Source of the DNA: CAYOEZ01 sp964402955 | Lineage (GTDB): Bacteria > Chloroflexota > DTOL01 > DAOUCN01 | NCBI GenBank assembly: GCA_964402955.1 | Contig: CAYOEZ010000025.1 | Coordinates: forward strand, 1 to 32,292 | DNA: 32,292 bases | Reading direction: 5' to 3' | Part shown: positions 1 to 8,234 of the stretch, in pieces | How positions within the stretch are numbered: position 1 is the first letter of the stretch | Layout: each line of letters starts with the position of its first letter | Notes under the pieces: model-generated | The model's database searches: none | The model's input: the letters and a program-made list of their open reading frames with translations, nothing else | Told to the model about the DNA's origin: nothing | Program-made: the position numbers and the translations under genes

Positions 1-1769
1 GCCAGGATCATGCGCTGCACGATGGGCAGGCGCTCGGTCTCGAAGAACATGTGCTCGGTGCGGCAAAGGCCAATGCCCTTGGCGCCGTACTTGCGGGCGT
101 TGACGGCATCGCGCGGGTAGTCGCCGTTGGCCCAGACGCCGAGCTTCTTGGTCTGATCGGCCCAGTCGAGCAGGGTCTTGAGGTCCTTCTCGTTGTCGAA
201 ATCGGGGTCAACCTTCTTGATCTGGCCGGCGAAGACCTCACCGGTGGCGCCATCGATGGAGATGTGGTCGCCCTCTTTGACGGTGATGACCTCGTCGTTG
301 ACCTTGACGGTGAACGCAGCGCCAGCCTCGTCAACATGCAGGCTTTCGCAGCCGGCGACGCAGGGCAGGCCAGCGCCACGGGCAACGACTGCAGCATGCG
401 ATGTGGCGCCGCCGTGCTGGGTCAGGATGCCCTTGGAGGCATACATGCCGTGCACGTCGTCGGGAGATGTTTCGTAGCGAACCAGGATAACGGGGCCGCT
501 CTTGGCAGCCTCGACAGCGCGGTCGGCGTCCATAACAGCGACGCCAACGCCGGCGCCCGGCGACGCATTGAGGCCCCTGGCCAGCAGACGGCCGGCCTTG
601 ATGGCCCTGGCCTTGTCATCGGGATCGAGGCGGGGCAGCAAGAGCTGGTCGACCTGGGATGGCTCGACGCGCATCAGGGCATCGCTCTTCTTGATCAGTC
701 CCTCGCCCACCATATCCACAGCGATCTTGACGGCGGCAGCGGCGGTGCGCTTGCCGGTGCGGGTCTGCAGCATGTAGAGCGTGCCACGCTCGATGGTGAA
801 CTCCATATCCTGCATTTCTTTGTAGTGGCCTTCGAGCCGGTTGGCGATGGCATCGAAATCCTTGTAGATCGTGGGCCAGAGAGTTTTCATTTCGGCGATC
901 TTCATGGGTGTGCGAATGCCGGCGACAACGTCCTCGCCCTGAGCATTCTGCAGGAACTCGCCGTAGAGAGCCTTCTCGCCGGTGGCTGGGTTGCGGGTAA
1001 AGGCAACGCCTGTGCCGGAGCTGTCGCCCAGGTTGCCGAAGACCATGGTCTGCACATTGACGGCGGTACCCAGGTCATCGGCGATCTTGTTGATGCGGCG
1101 GTAGTCGACGGCGCGGCGGCCCATCCACGAGCCAAAGACGGCGCCGATGGCGTACTTGAGCTGTTCCTGCGGGTCAGAGGGGAAATCGTGGCCTGTTGCC
1201 TTCTTGTAGACGACCTTGTATTCCTTGACGACTTCCTTCAGCATCTCGACGGTCAGCTCGGTGTCTTTGCCGCCCTTGGTCTTGGTCTTCCAGGCATCCA
1301 GGATGTGATCGAATTTGCTGGCTTCGATGCCCATGACGATGCGGCCGAACATCTGGATGAAACGGCGATAGGCATCGAAACCAAATCGCTCATCGCCGCT
1401 CAGCGCAACCAGGCCCTTGAGCGTTTCTTCGTTGAGGCCAAGGTTGAGCACGGTATCCATCATGCCAGGCATGCTGAACTTGGCGCCCGAGCGCACGGAG
1501 ACGAGCAAGGGGTTCTTGACGTCGCCGAACTTCTTGCCGGTCAATTTCTCGACGGCGGCCATGGACTCAACGACCTGCTCCCACATGCCCTCAGGGAATT
1601 TCTTGCCGCCGGCGGTATATGCATTGCAAGCTGCGGTGGTGATGGTAAAGCCAGGCGGAACAGGCATGCCCGCCTTTGTCATTTCAGCAACGCCGGCGCC
1701 CTTGCCGCCGAGGAGATCGCGCATGTCGCGATTGCCTTCGCTGAAGAGATACACCCACTTGGTTGACAT
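1..1769 (-). CDS. ppdK: Pyruvate, phosphate dikinase, N-terminal ~589 residues (partial)
   Basis: The enzyme interconverts pyruvate + ATP + Pi and phosphoenolpyruvate + AMP + PPi in the cytoplasm. The translation opens MSTKWVYLFSEGN and continues with the LLGGKGAGVAEM motif of the ATP-grasp nucleotide-binding domain. The swivelling phosphohistidine domain follows with HGGATSHAAVVARG; its catalytic histidine is residue 458 (codon 396-398), matching His455 of the clostridial enzyme. The GIGLCRTEHMFF signature that begins the PEP/pyruvate barrel lies at the window edge. The family is about 870-900 residues, so roughly the last third, including the catalytic cysteine, lies outside. The ATG at 1769-1767 is preceded by GGGAGG (1780-1785) at 10 nt. 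The gene is monocistronic at its 5' end and has its own promoter at 1877-1905. The long plus-strand open frame over the same bases is a codon-bias shadow. Confidence 0.97.
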   Translation of the reverse strand, partial: MSTKWVYLFSEGNRDMRDLLGGKGAGVAEMTKAGMPVPPGFTITTAACNAYTAGGKKFPEGMWEQVVESMAAVEKLTGKKFGDVKNPLLVSVRSGAKFSMPGMMDTVLNLGLNEETLKGLVALSGDERFGFDAYRRFIQMFGRIVMGIEASKFDHILDAWKTKTKGGKDTELTVEMLKEVVKEYKVVYKKATGHDFPSDPQEQLKYAIGAVFGSWMGRRAVDYRRINKIADDLGTAVNVQTMVFGNLGDSSGTGVAFTRNPATGEKALYGEFLQNAQGEDVVAGIRTPMKIAEMKTLWPTIYKDFDAIANRLEGHYKEMQDMEFTIERGTLYMLQTRTGKRTAAAAVKIAVDMVGEGLIKKSDALMRVEPSQVDQLLLPRLDPDDKARAIKAGRLLARGLNASPGAGVGVAVMDADRAVEAAKSGPVILVRYETSPDDVHGMYASKGILTQHGGATSHAAVVARGAGLPCVAGCESLHVDEAGAAFTVKVNDEVITVKEGDHISIDGATGEVFAGQIKKVDPDFDNEKDLKTLLDWADQTKKLGVWANGDYPRDAVNARKYGAKGIGLCRTEHMFFETERLPIVQRMIL

Positions 1770-1876
1770 CTAGAAATGTCCTCCCGATATAAGTATCCGC
1801 CAATCCCACACGACTCACCGGCGATTAGCGTCGTATCCGTATGGCCCGCGGTTGCCGCGGCCACAAAACCTGGAGA

Positions 1877-1905
1877 AGTATAGCACGTCCGACACCTGCC
1901 CGCAA
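1877..1905 (-). promoter_or_regulatory. sigma70-like promoter of ppdK
   Basis: On the minus strand TTGCGG (1900-1905), a 17-bp spacer and TATACT (1877-1882) with an extended -10 (GTGC directly before the -10 box). Transcription should start near 1870, giving a leader of about 100 nt. That leader contains a GC-rich hairpin at 1843-1862 (GGCCGCGG / CCGCGGGCC with a one-base bulge) with no U-run, so it is not an obvious terminator. Confidence 0.7.
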
Positions 1906-2018
1906 CTGTGCAATTGGCGTATTGTGATTGCCGATTGGCGGATTGGACGTGCTCACGCAGGCGGGTGTGACGTCCACTGCCAGGCGGCCTCGTTTTGCGC
2001 TGCGATTCGCTGTTCCTA

Positions 2019-2047
2019 TTGACAGGGTGACGGCGGCAGCCTATACT
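2019..2047 (+). promoter_or_regulatory. sigma70-like promoter of the small GNAT gene
   Basis: Consensus TTGACA (2019-2024), 17-bp spacer, TATACT (2042-2047). The predicted start near 2054 leaves a leader of about 28 nt with AAAGGAG at 2065-2071 before the ATG at 2082. The stretch 1906-2018 between this and the ppdK promoter shows nothing else I recognise. Confidence 0.8.
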
Positions 2048-2081
2048 TCGGTCACAATCTCACCAAAGGAGACCCGCGCCC

Positions 2082-2534
2082 ATGCCCGTCAGCAATCAGG
2101 ACGGAATCCGCTACCGCTATAGCAACGACCTCGATCTCGATCAGGTCATCGAACTGTACGTCAAATCAACCATGGGCGAGCGCCGCCCGGTGCACGAGCG
2201 CCAGACGATGCAGGCAATGCTCGATCATGCCAATCTGGTTGTGACTGCCTGGGACGGCGAGCGCCTGGTTGGCATTGCCCGTACGCTGACCGACTTTGCC
2301 TATGTGGGCTATCTGGCTGATCTGGCGGTACATGTAGACTACCAGCACCGGGGCATCGGCGTTCACCTTATCGAGCAGACCCGGCAGAAGATGGGGACAA
2401 AGGCGAGGATCGTTTTGCTGGCGGCGCCTGCTGCCGTTGACTACTACCCGCACATCGGCTTCACGAAGCACAATAGCGCCTGGGTGCTGGCGGCTGGCGA
2501 TCGTTTGCACACGGGAGAAGACAGCAGCGAGTAG
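2082..2534 (+). CDS. GNAT-family N-acetyltransferase (150 aa)
   Basis: A single-domain GNAT protein that should transfer an acetyl group from acetyl-CoA to an amine; the substrate cannot be read from sequence. Motif A, the acetyl-CoA pyrophosphate loop, is visible around residues 78-98 as DLAVHVDYQHRGIG, followed by the helix VHLIEQTRQKM. Motif B follows as IVLLAAPAAVDYYPHIGFTKH, the typical 'Y..GF' end of the fold. The length matches small YhbS/ElaA-like GNATs. The ATG start is fixed by AAAGGAG at 2065-2071 and by the promoter at 2019-2047. It is probably transcribed alone, because the next gene has its own promoter. Confidence 0.9.
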   Translation: MPVSNQDGIRYRYSNDLDLDQVIELYVKSTMGERRPVHERQTMQAMLDHANLVVTAWDGERLVGIARTLTDFAYVGYLADLAVHVDYQHRGIGVHLIEQTRQKMGTKARIVLLAAPAAVDYYPHIGFTKHNSAWVLAAGDRLHTGEDSSE

Positions 2535-2545
2535 AGGCAGCAGCG

Positions 2546-2699
2546 GGAGGGTGTTGAACAACGGCGGATTCCAACGTAGATTAGCTCCTCGTGGGCGTCG
2601 AAAGCCCTGAATGCGGCGAATTCGACGGCCACCCCCTGAGGGCCGGGGGCAGGCAAACAGCCTATGCTACGGGTTTGGGTGTGTTATTCAACACCCTCC
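2546..2699. repeat. 154-bp element bounded by 13-bp perfect inverted repeats
   Basis: GGAGGGTGTTGAA at 2546-2558 is the exact reverse complement of TTCAACACCCTCC at 2687-2699. Between them are a second, imperfect inverted pair (GTGGGCGTCGAA and TTCGACGGCCAC, around 2590-2633) and a C5/G5 hairpin near 2632-2650. No convincing ORF lies inside. This could be a MITE-like element or a folded transcript end of the upstream GNAT gene. Confidence 0.45.
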
Positions 2700-2712
2700 A
2701 GCAGCGGTCAGT

Positions 2713-2741
2713 TTGACATCGCCTGCGTCTGCTGTTATACT
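2713..2741 (+). promoter_or_regulatory. sigma70-like promoter of the NHL-repeat protein
   Basis: TTGACA (2713-2718), 17-bp spacer, TATACT (2736-2741), with TG one base before the -10 (extended -10). Transcription should start near 2748, giving a leader of about 90 nt before the ATG at 2839. Confidence 0.8.
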
Positions 2742-2838
2742 TCCTATTGGAAGGCTCTTCGCTGCTGCCTCTCATCGCGCACCGGCCTCAACCTCACTCA
2801 TCCACCGCAGGACTTGATGTGTGCAGGAGGTGTGTCTG

Positions 2839-5301
2839 ATGCTAACGGGTATGCGATGCTCCGCTCGTGTGCTACTGGCGTTGTCTTGTGCTGCCCTCGT
2901 TGTCACGCTAGCGCTTACTGTCCTGTTGTCCGCTTCCTCCGCTGTTGTTGCCGCACCAGTCCTTTCACCGCACACCGCTGAGGACACCAACTGCGCAGGC
3001 GCGCCTGCGACAGGCACGCCCGCTGCTTCCCTGACGCTCAACCCACTGCCGGACAAGTTCTCCTTCACGATGGGCGCGCAGCTCCCGCTCAGAGAGATGC
3101 GCAACCCCGCTGGCGTGGCGATTGCCCCGGACGGGTCCATCTATGTCGCCGACAAACGCAACCATCGCATCCAGCGCTTCAGCGCCAGCGGGGTCTTCAT
3201 GACCATGTGGGGATCGAACGGCAGCGCCAGCGGCCAGTTCGCCCAGCCTGCAGGCGTCGCCGTCGCACCTGACGGCACGGTCTATGTCACCGACATGAAC
3301 AACCAACGCATTCAGTACTTCACGGCGTGGGGACGCTTTTTGGGGCAGTGGGGAGGCCTGGGCTATGGCGATGGGCAATTCCAGGCTCCGACAGGAGTGG
3401 CCGTGGCCGCCGGCGGCACAGTCTACGTCGTTGACCATCTGAACAACCGTATCCAGCGCTTCACAGCATCGGGGGACTTCCTGGGCAAGTGGGGGACGAG
3501 CGGCAGCGGCGACAGCCAGTTCTCCCTGCCCGGCGGTGTGGCGGTTGCCCCCGGTGGCACGGTCTACGTCGCCGACACGCGCAACAACCGTATCCAGTAC
3601 TTCACCGCAGCGGGCGTCTATCTTGGCCAGTGGGGCAGCGCCGGCGCCGCGGCCGGCCGATTTGCCAGCCCTGACGGAGTGGCTGTGTCGGCGGGGGGAA
3701 CAGTCTTTGTGGCCGACACCAAGAACAATCGCATCCAGTCATTCTCCGCTGCGGGCGTCTACATCACCGCCTGGGGCACCGCAGGCGGCGGCAACAGCCA
3801 GTTCGCCAGCCCCGTGGCTGTCGCAGCCGGAGCGAGCGTCTACGTGGCCGATGAGCAGAACGACCGCATCCAGTATTTCAACACGATTGGCGCCTACCAG
3901 GGACAGTGGGGTACTCCAGGCGCTGCCAATGGCCTGCTCACCAGCCCGAGCGGCATGGCCCTGGGCAGGTTCAGCCGAATCTACGTGGCCGACCGTGACA
4001 ACGATCGCATTCAGTACTTCGGCGTGACAGGCGAGTATATTGGCCAGTGGGGCAGCACCGGCGCCGGCAACGGGCAGTTCCGTTCCCCCTCGTCCCTTTC
4101 AACAGCCACCGACGGGTCTGTCTACGTTATCGACTCCAAGAACCACCGCGTGCAGTACTTTACGCATGAGGGTAGCTACTTCGGGCAATGGGGCAGCTTT
4201 GGCAGCGCCAATGGCCAGTTCATATCCCCACAAGGCATAGGCGTGAATGGGGCCGGCGTCGTCTACGTGGCCGACTCGAACAACGATCGTATCCAGTACT
4301 TCATGCCGGGAGGGACATACCTCTCGCAATGGGGTGGACGTGGCAGCGGCGACGGCCAGTTCATCTACCCGACGTGCGTGCACTTTGGCGGCGGCGATCT
4401 GGTCTACGTGTGCGACAGCGGAAACCATCGTATCCAACGGTTCACGATGAGTGGGGTCTACCTTGGCCAGTGGGGGACAGAAGGCAGCGGCAATGGTCAG
4501 TTCAGCACTCCCTGGGATCTGACTGTGGCGTCCGACGGCTCAGTCTACGTGGCTGACCGCGACAATTATCGCGTCCAACGCTTCAGTGCCAGTGGCGAAT
4601 TCCTGGCTGCATGGGGAACATGGGGAGCAGCCTATGGCCAGTTTGACGCGCCAGTTGGCGTCGTCTTCGGCGCCGACGGACGCTTCTATGTCGCTGATCG
4701 CGACAATGATCGCGTGCAAGCCTTTGGCCCAAGCTCGATCGACTTCTGGCGAGGAGAATACTTCTCGAATAGATGGATGACGGGGCCATATGCAGCCAGC
4801 TACTATGACGCAGCGATCAACTTCAACTGGGGAGCGTCCGCTCCGGTACCCGAGGCGCCGGCGGACACCTTTTCCGTGCGCTGGCAGCGCTACCTCGCGC
4901 TGGCGGCGGGAAACTATCGCTTCTCGCTGAAGGTTGACGATGGCGCACGCCTGTGGGTAGACAATACGCTGCTGATGGACTACTGGGCCGATCCCCAGTC
5001 TATCGCTCCTACGGCGGACATCGATCTCGCTGCCGGCGATCGCAGCCTGCGCCTGGAATACTATGACGCAACCGGCGCCGCTCTGGTTCAACTAAGCTGG
5101 GTACAACTGGCGACGCCCACGCCGACGCGCACCCGTACCAACACTCCCACAATGACGAGCACGCGAACCGTCACAACTACGCCGAGCCGGACTAGCACAC
5201 CGACCGCATGCGCGACGCCGGGAGGCGCAGCCACAGCAACAGCGACGGCGACTGCCAGCGCGGCCTGCAAGCTCTATCTGCCAGTGGTGATCTGGGACTG
5301 A
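2839..5301 (+). CDS. Secreted NHL-repeat beta-propeller protein with PA14-like domain and Thr/Pro tail (820 aa)
   Basis: An exported surface or extracellular protein with no catalytic motif seen. Residues 1-40 form a signal peptide (Arg/Cys-rich start, long Leu/Ala/Val core, VVAA end). Residues about 85-630 hold twelve NHL repeats of about 47 residues, each reading roughly P.GVAV...GTVYVAD..NNRIQYF...G.YLGQWG..G.G.GQF; twelve blades suggest two six-bladed propellers. Residues about 633-755 resemble a PA14 domain (FWRGEYFSN, then KVDDGARLWVDNTLLMDYW), which usually binds carbohydrate. A TPT.TRT linker follows and the protein ends CKLYLPVVIWD. The ATG at 2839 has AGGAGG at 2825-2830; the in-frame GTG at 2821 lies upstream of that site and is not used here. 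Propeller and PA14 point to binding polysaccharide or other surface ligands; the exact ligand is unknown. Confidence 0.88.
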   Translation: MLTGMRCSARVLLALSCAALVVTLALTVLLSASSAVVAAPVLSPHTAEDTNCAGAPATGTPAASLTLNPLPDKFSFTMGAQLPLREMRNPAGVAIAPDGSIYVADKRNHRIQRFSASGVFMTMWGSNGSASGQFAQPAGVAVAPDGTVYVTDMNNQRIQYFTAWGRFLGQWGGLGYGDGQFQAPTGVAVAAGGTVYVVDHLNNRIQRFTASGDFLGKWGTSGSGDSQFSLPGGVAVAPGGTVYVADTRNNRIQYFTAAGVYLGQWGSAGAAAGRFASPDGVAVSAGGTVFVADTKNNRIQSFSAAGVYITAWGTAGGGNSQFASPVAVAAGASVYVADEQNDRIQYFNTIGAYQGQWGTPGAANGLLTSPSGMALGRFSRIYVADRDNDRIQYFGVTGEYIGQWGSTGAGNGQFRSPSSLSTATDGSVYVIDSKNHRVQYFTHEGSYFGQWGSFGSANGQFISPQGIGVNGAGVVYVADSNNDRIQYFMPGGTYLSQWGGRGSGDGQFIYPTCVHFGGGDLVYVCDSGNHRIQRFTMSGVYLGQWGTEGSGNGQFSTPWDLTVASDGSVYVADRDNYRVQRFSASGEFLAAWGTWGAAYGQFDAPVGVVFGADGRFYVADRDNDRVQAFGPSSIDFWRGEYFSNRWMTGPYAASYYDAAINFNWGASAPVPEAPADTFSVRWQRYLALAAGNYRFSLKVDDGARLWVDNTLLMDYWADPQSIAPTADIDLAAGDRSLRLEYYDATGAALVQLSWVQLATPTPTRTRTNTPTMTSTRTVTTTPSRTSTPTACATPGGAATATATATASAACKLYLPVVIWD
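3091..4740 (+). repeat. Twelve tandem ~141-bp repeats encoding NHL blades
   Basis: The coding sequence repeats about every 138-147 bp; each unit contains a variant of GTCTACGTGGCCGAC followed by AACCGTATCCAG. The sixth unit is short by two codons and the seventh has lost the usual GGT before the YVAD strand. The units are clearly related but diverged, so this is an old duplication under protein selection. It is not a CRISPR or a recent minisatellite. Confidence 0.85.
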
Positions 5302-5433
5302 CATATCGGCTTCGAGCAGCACGCGAGCGCCCGGATTCCGGATGGCGCCGATGTGTTTGCGGTGCTCTGGTAGCTCGCGTAAACGTGCAGGCGTCAGAAC
5401 TTAGCGATTGCGATGGCTCGACTGGAGGCCAAC

Positions 5434-6216
5434 ATGCAGGTTGTCGATATGACGGATGAGCATATCAATTTCGTGGCGCACTGCACGCACACGGATCAAC
5501 GTGATGAAGAAACGGAGCGCGTGATTGGGGTGCGCGAGGCATGGCTCAGGAATACGCCGGGTCTCAAGGTGAAAGTGGCGACTGAAAATGGCCAGCCGGT
5601 CGGCTTTGCACACTGCCTGCCGATTGAGTCCGGGACATGGGGCATGACCGGCAAAGACGTGATGACCATTCCGTGCTTGACTCTGGCATATAATCGTGTC
5701 TACCGGCAAGAGCACGGCAGCGGCTACGGCCGGGCGCTGGTCGAGGCGGTGGAGGTAGAGGCGCGCAAAGGGCAAAAAGGCGTCGCCGTCCTGGCCTACG
5801 ACAATGACTTCTGGTTCATGCCAGCTTCGTTCTTCAGGAAGCTCGGCTATCAAGAGGTCGCACGGCAGGGCGAAGCAGTCATCATGTTGAAGGCCTTTCA
5901 GATGGTGCAACCTCCTACTATGCACCGCCTTCGCTATCAGCCCAAGTTGATTCCCCGCAAGGTGGTTGTGGACGCCTTTTGGAATCCAATCTGCCTCACG
6001 GCCATTGTCGAGATTCAGCGCATACGCGAAGTATGCACCGAATACGGCGATGCCGTGATCTTGAATGAGTTCAATTGCGGCGACACAGATATCCTCGAGA
6101 CATACCAGACGGCGCGGGCGATTTTCATCAACGGCGCGCCGAAGGGCTGGGGATACGAAGCGCCGCGCGACGGGCTGCGCAAGGAGATCGATAGCACTCT
6201 GGCAGATATGCATTGA
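5434..6216 (+). CDS. GNAT acetyltransferase fused to a thioredoxin-like C-terminal domain (260 aa)
   Basis: The N-terminal ~150 residues are a GNAT domain: the acetyl-CoA loop reads QEHGSGYGRALVEAVE, followed by FFRKLGYQEV. The C-terminal ~100 residues begin VVVDAFWNPICLTAIVEIQRIREVC, which looks like a thioredoxin-fold first strand and helix with only one of the two usual redox cysteines (FWNPIC). They end with ARAIFINGAPKGWGYEAP. This two-domain layout resembles YoaP-type acetyltransferases, although I cannot confirm the family. The best start is the ATG at 5434, five bases after GGAGG (5424-5428); the in-frame ATG at 5413 has no such site. No clear promoter is seen in the 130 bp upstream. 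Substrate unknown. Confidence 0.8.
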   Translation: MQVVDMTDEHINFVAHCTHTDQRDEETERVIGVREAWLRNTPGLKVKVATENGQPVGFAHCLPIESGTWGMTGKDVMTIPCLTLAYNRVYRQEHGSGYGRALVEAVEVEARKGQKGVAVLAYDNDFWFMPASFFRKLGYQEVARQGEAVIMLKAFQMVQPPTMHRLRYQPKLIPRKVVVDAFWNPICLTAIVEIQRIREVCTEYGDAVILNEFNCGDTDILETYQTARAIFINGAPKGWGYEAPRDGLRKEIDSTLADMH

Positions 6217-6285
6217 TCAGCGCGGCAAGCACGACCCCGCAGGGCTCAGACGCCGTCGTTGACAACAATTGCGAGAGGAATAACG

Positions 6286-6624
6286 ATGATCAGAGACTAC
6301 CCCAAGAGCATCAAACGGCAGATCAGGGAACTGTGCGCACAGGCTCACGAGAATGAGCTTGCCAGCGAACTGACAAAGCTGGAACAGAAGTTTGCTGACT
6401 GGCACACCGGAAAGATCTGCGCCGGCGACTTGTCGGAGATGATACACAAGTATCACAACGGCCCGGCGCGTGAGTTGTTCGTTTACTACAACTCGGGTAG
6501 CGATGACTTGCTCGTCGCCTCTGCTTTGGTCAAGGGGATTCTGAGCGAGTCGGATGCGCCGGAGGACGTCAGGCAGCGCCTTGAACCACTCATAGAGATG
6601 TGCCGGAAAGGGTTTGACGAGTAG
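6286..6624 (+). CDS. Conserved small protein of unknown function (112 aa)
   Basis: The translation MIRDYPKSIKRQIRELCAQA... is charged, mostly helical and soluble, with no signal peptide, membrane segment or metal motif. It resembles a short widespread family of hypothetical proteins that start with the same IRDYPKSIKRQ(I/L)REL pattern and contain a conserved YHNGPARELFVYYN core, here at about residues 61-74. No function is established that I know of. The ATG at 6286 follows GAGAGGA (6273-6279) at 6 nt; a TTG at 6259 is in frame but lacks a site. It lies 69 bp after the GNAT/thioredoxin-like gene on the same strand and could be cotranscribed with it. Confidence 0.75.
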   Translation: MIRDYPKSIKRQIRELCAQAHENELASELTKLEQKFADWHTGKICAGDLSEMIHKYHNGPARELFVYYNSGSDDLLVASALVKGILSESDAPEDVRQRLEPLIEMCRKGFDE

Positions 6625-6760
6625 CCGGATCACTGCCGCAACCTGTGTATGCTGCCACGCCGTACCTGTGCTCTGCCAGCCACGTTCCACGGTGTGAGTA
6701 TTTTGACAATGTGACATTTGGCGATCTGAGTCGCTTGATCGCCGTCAGGATCCCATTTGT

Positions 6761-6837
6761 GTAGGGCGCGGTCTCTCTTCCGCGCCAGAACGGCGACCGT
6801 TTTCGATCCCGGACGGCGGAACAGACCGCCTTTCTAC
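6761..6837. repeat. 77-bp imperfect palindromic repeat
   Basis: The left arm GTAGGGCGCGGTCTCTCTTCCGC (arm in two parts, 6761-6783) pairs with the right arm at 6815-6837 (GCGGAACAGACCGCC then TTTCTAC) with a few mismatches. It sits between two convergent genes, ending 77 bp from the gfo stop at 6915. It could be a REP/MITE-like intergenic repeat or a bidirectional transcript end. The rest of 6625-6914 shows nothing I recognise. Confidence 0.45.
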
Positions 6838-6914
6838 GCGGATTTGGGCGGCAGCCGCTGTCGTCACGAAGAGATAACGCTCACCTGATTCCCGCCGCCC
6901 GCGCCGCTCACAGG

Positions 6915-7928
6915 CTACAGCGTGACCGGCTGCCCCGTCTGCGCCGATTTCAACGCCGCGCACACAACGGCGGTGTTGCGCAGGCCATCGTCACCCGTGG
7001 GCGAGGGCTGGCGATTCTGGATGACGCAGTCGGCGAAGTAGTGGATGCTCTCCAGCGTAAAGCCCATCTGCTCGCCAAAGACGCTGACCATGCCCAGCAC
7101 GTCGCGGTATGCAGCGCGCTCGCCATATTGCTCGAAGGCGCGGTTGTGGGTGGTGTCCACGGTGGCAGAACCTTTGCTGCCCACGCAGCGCAGCTTGAAG
7201 TCAACGACGTTCGGCTCGCTGTTGGGCAGAATCCAGCAGTTCTCGACAAAGGCGACCGCGCCGTTGGCAAACTCCAGTGTCGTTTCGAAGAAGTCGGGTG
7301 TATTGATGCCGCGGGCGGCCAGCACGCGCGAGCGTGAGACGCTGTAGACCTTTGTCACCGTACTGCCCATCAGCCAGCAGACAATGTCGATCAGGTGGCT
7401 GCCGGTGAACCAGATGGTAGCTGACTGCCCGGCCCACTTGAGCATCTCGGTGGGCACCCAGATGGTGTTGTTGAGTCGGGCGTTGATCAACTGCGGCTCG
7501 CCCAGCTCTCCCTTCTCGATACTCTGCTTGAGCATGTTGAACGGCGGGTTCCAGCGGTTGTGAAAGTCAACCATCAGCTTGACTCCAGCCTGCTTTGCAG
7601 CGTCGATGATCGCCCGTGCATCGTGCGCCGTCAGAGCCAGAGGCTTTTCCATGAGGATGTCTTTGCCGGCTCTGGCCGCGGCCACGCCGATCTCGCAGTG
7701 CAGGTGATCGGGCGTGGCCACGGAGACAGCGTCGACCTCAGGATCTGCCAACAGGTCGCTGTAGGTCGTGTAGCAGCGTTTTGCGCCGTACTTCGCACCG
7801 ATTTGCTCGGCGCGTTGCTTGTTGGCGTCACAGACGGCCACAAGCTGCGCTCCAGCATGTTTTGAATAGACCAGTGCATGAAACTCGCCCCACAGGCCAG
7901 TGCCAATGACGCCAAAACCCTTTGTCAT
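6915..7928 (-). CDS. Gfo/Idh/MocA-family NAD(P)-dependent oxidoreductase (337 aa)
   Basis: A cytoplasmic sugar or cyclitol-type dehydrogenase. The N-terminal Rossmann domain shows GVIGTGLWG (residues 6-14) and the family signature MEKPLAL with the catalytic Lys95. The C-terminal alpha/beta domain carries the GSHLID motif (residues 176-181) whose His and Asp are near the active site. The end TGQPVTL is the usual family tail. The length is normal. Substrate cannot be assigned; members oxidise sugars, inositols or glycosides. The ATG at 7928 follows AGGAGG at 7 nt. It is transcribed divergently from the DUF72 gene from its own promoter at 7974-8002. A distant paralogue lies at 16591-17637. Confidence 0.93.
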   Translation of the reverse strand: MTKGFGVIGTGLWGEFHALVYSKHAGAQLVAVCDANKQRAEQIGAKYGAKRCYTTYSDLLADPEVDAVSVATPDHLHCEIGVAAARAGKDILMEKPLALTAHDARAIIDAAKQAGVKLMVDFHNRWNPPFNMLKQSIEKGELGEPQLINARLNNTIWVPTEMLKWAGQSATIWFTGSHLIDIVCWLMGSTVTKVYSVSRSRVLAARGINTPDFFETTLEFANGAVAFVENCWILPNSEPNVVDFKLRCVGSKGSATVDTTHNRAFEQYGERAAYRDVLGMVSVFGEQMGFTLESIHYFADCVIQNRQPSPTGDDGLRNTAVVCAALKSAQTGQPVTL

Positions 7929-7973
7929 ATGCCGCCTCCTCGCGTATTTCGCGCCGTGACCCTGTTCCGATGT

Positions 7974-8002
7974 ATCATATCACGTTGGCGCTCCGGCGAC
8001 AA
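7974..8002 (-). promoter_or_regulatory. sigma70-like promoter of the first Gfo/Idh/MocA gene
   Basis: Minus strand TTGTCG (7997-8002), 17-bp spacer, TATGAT (7974-7979) with TGA before the -10 (extended -10). The leader is about 40 nt and includes the AGGAGG of the gene. Confidence 0.65.
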
Positions 8003-8043
8003 CCGACCCTGGTCAGAATGAACACCTGACCCTCCCGATTGCA

Positions 8044-8072
8044 TTGACTTGATGCACAAGCTGGCGTATACT
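8044..8072 (+). promoter_or_regulatory. Upstream sigma70-like promoter in the divergent region
   Basis: TTGACT (8044-8049), 17-bp spacer, TATACT (8067-8072). It faces the DUF72 gene and would add a leader of about 155 nt. A GAGGAGG with a TTG at 8143 follows it and opens a 75-codon frame that overlaps the DUF72 gene in another phase; I do not believe that this frame is a real gene. Confidence 0.6.
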
Positions 8073-8185
8073 GACAACGCCTGTGTGACTCCACGTGCAG
8101 CATCGGTCTATCGAGCATTGGCGCGCTGCGAGGAGGTTCAGATTGAGGGCAGGAGAAAATCCCGCTCCAGCGCCAGGCGTTGTGG

Positions 8186-8214
8186 TTGCGTATTGTGACT
8201 TGTTGCGTTATAAT
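8186..8214 (+). promoter_or_regulatory. Proximal sigma70-like promoter of the DUF72-rimO operon
   Basis: TTGCGT (8186-8191), 17-bp spacer, TATAAT (8209-8214). The start would fall at about 8221, on the first base of the GGAGGAGG ribosome binding site, so the leader is only about 14 nt. This rules out the in-frame GTG at 8217 as the initiation codon for transcripts from this promoter. Confidence 0.65.
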
Positions 8215-8234
8215 ACGTGCGGAGGAGGCGAGCG

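Noticed and set aside
51..1766. 571-codon open frame on the plus strand
   Set aside because: It is the antisense of ppdK. Its product has no recognisable domain, while the minus strand gives a textbook PPDK with all motifs.
3091..4740. Regular repeats that could be mistaken for a CRISPR or satellite array
   Set aside because: Units are ~141 bp, diverged, in frame and encode NHL blades; there are no identical short repeats with unique spacers.
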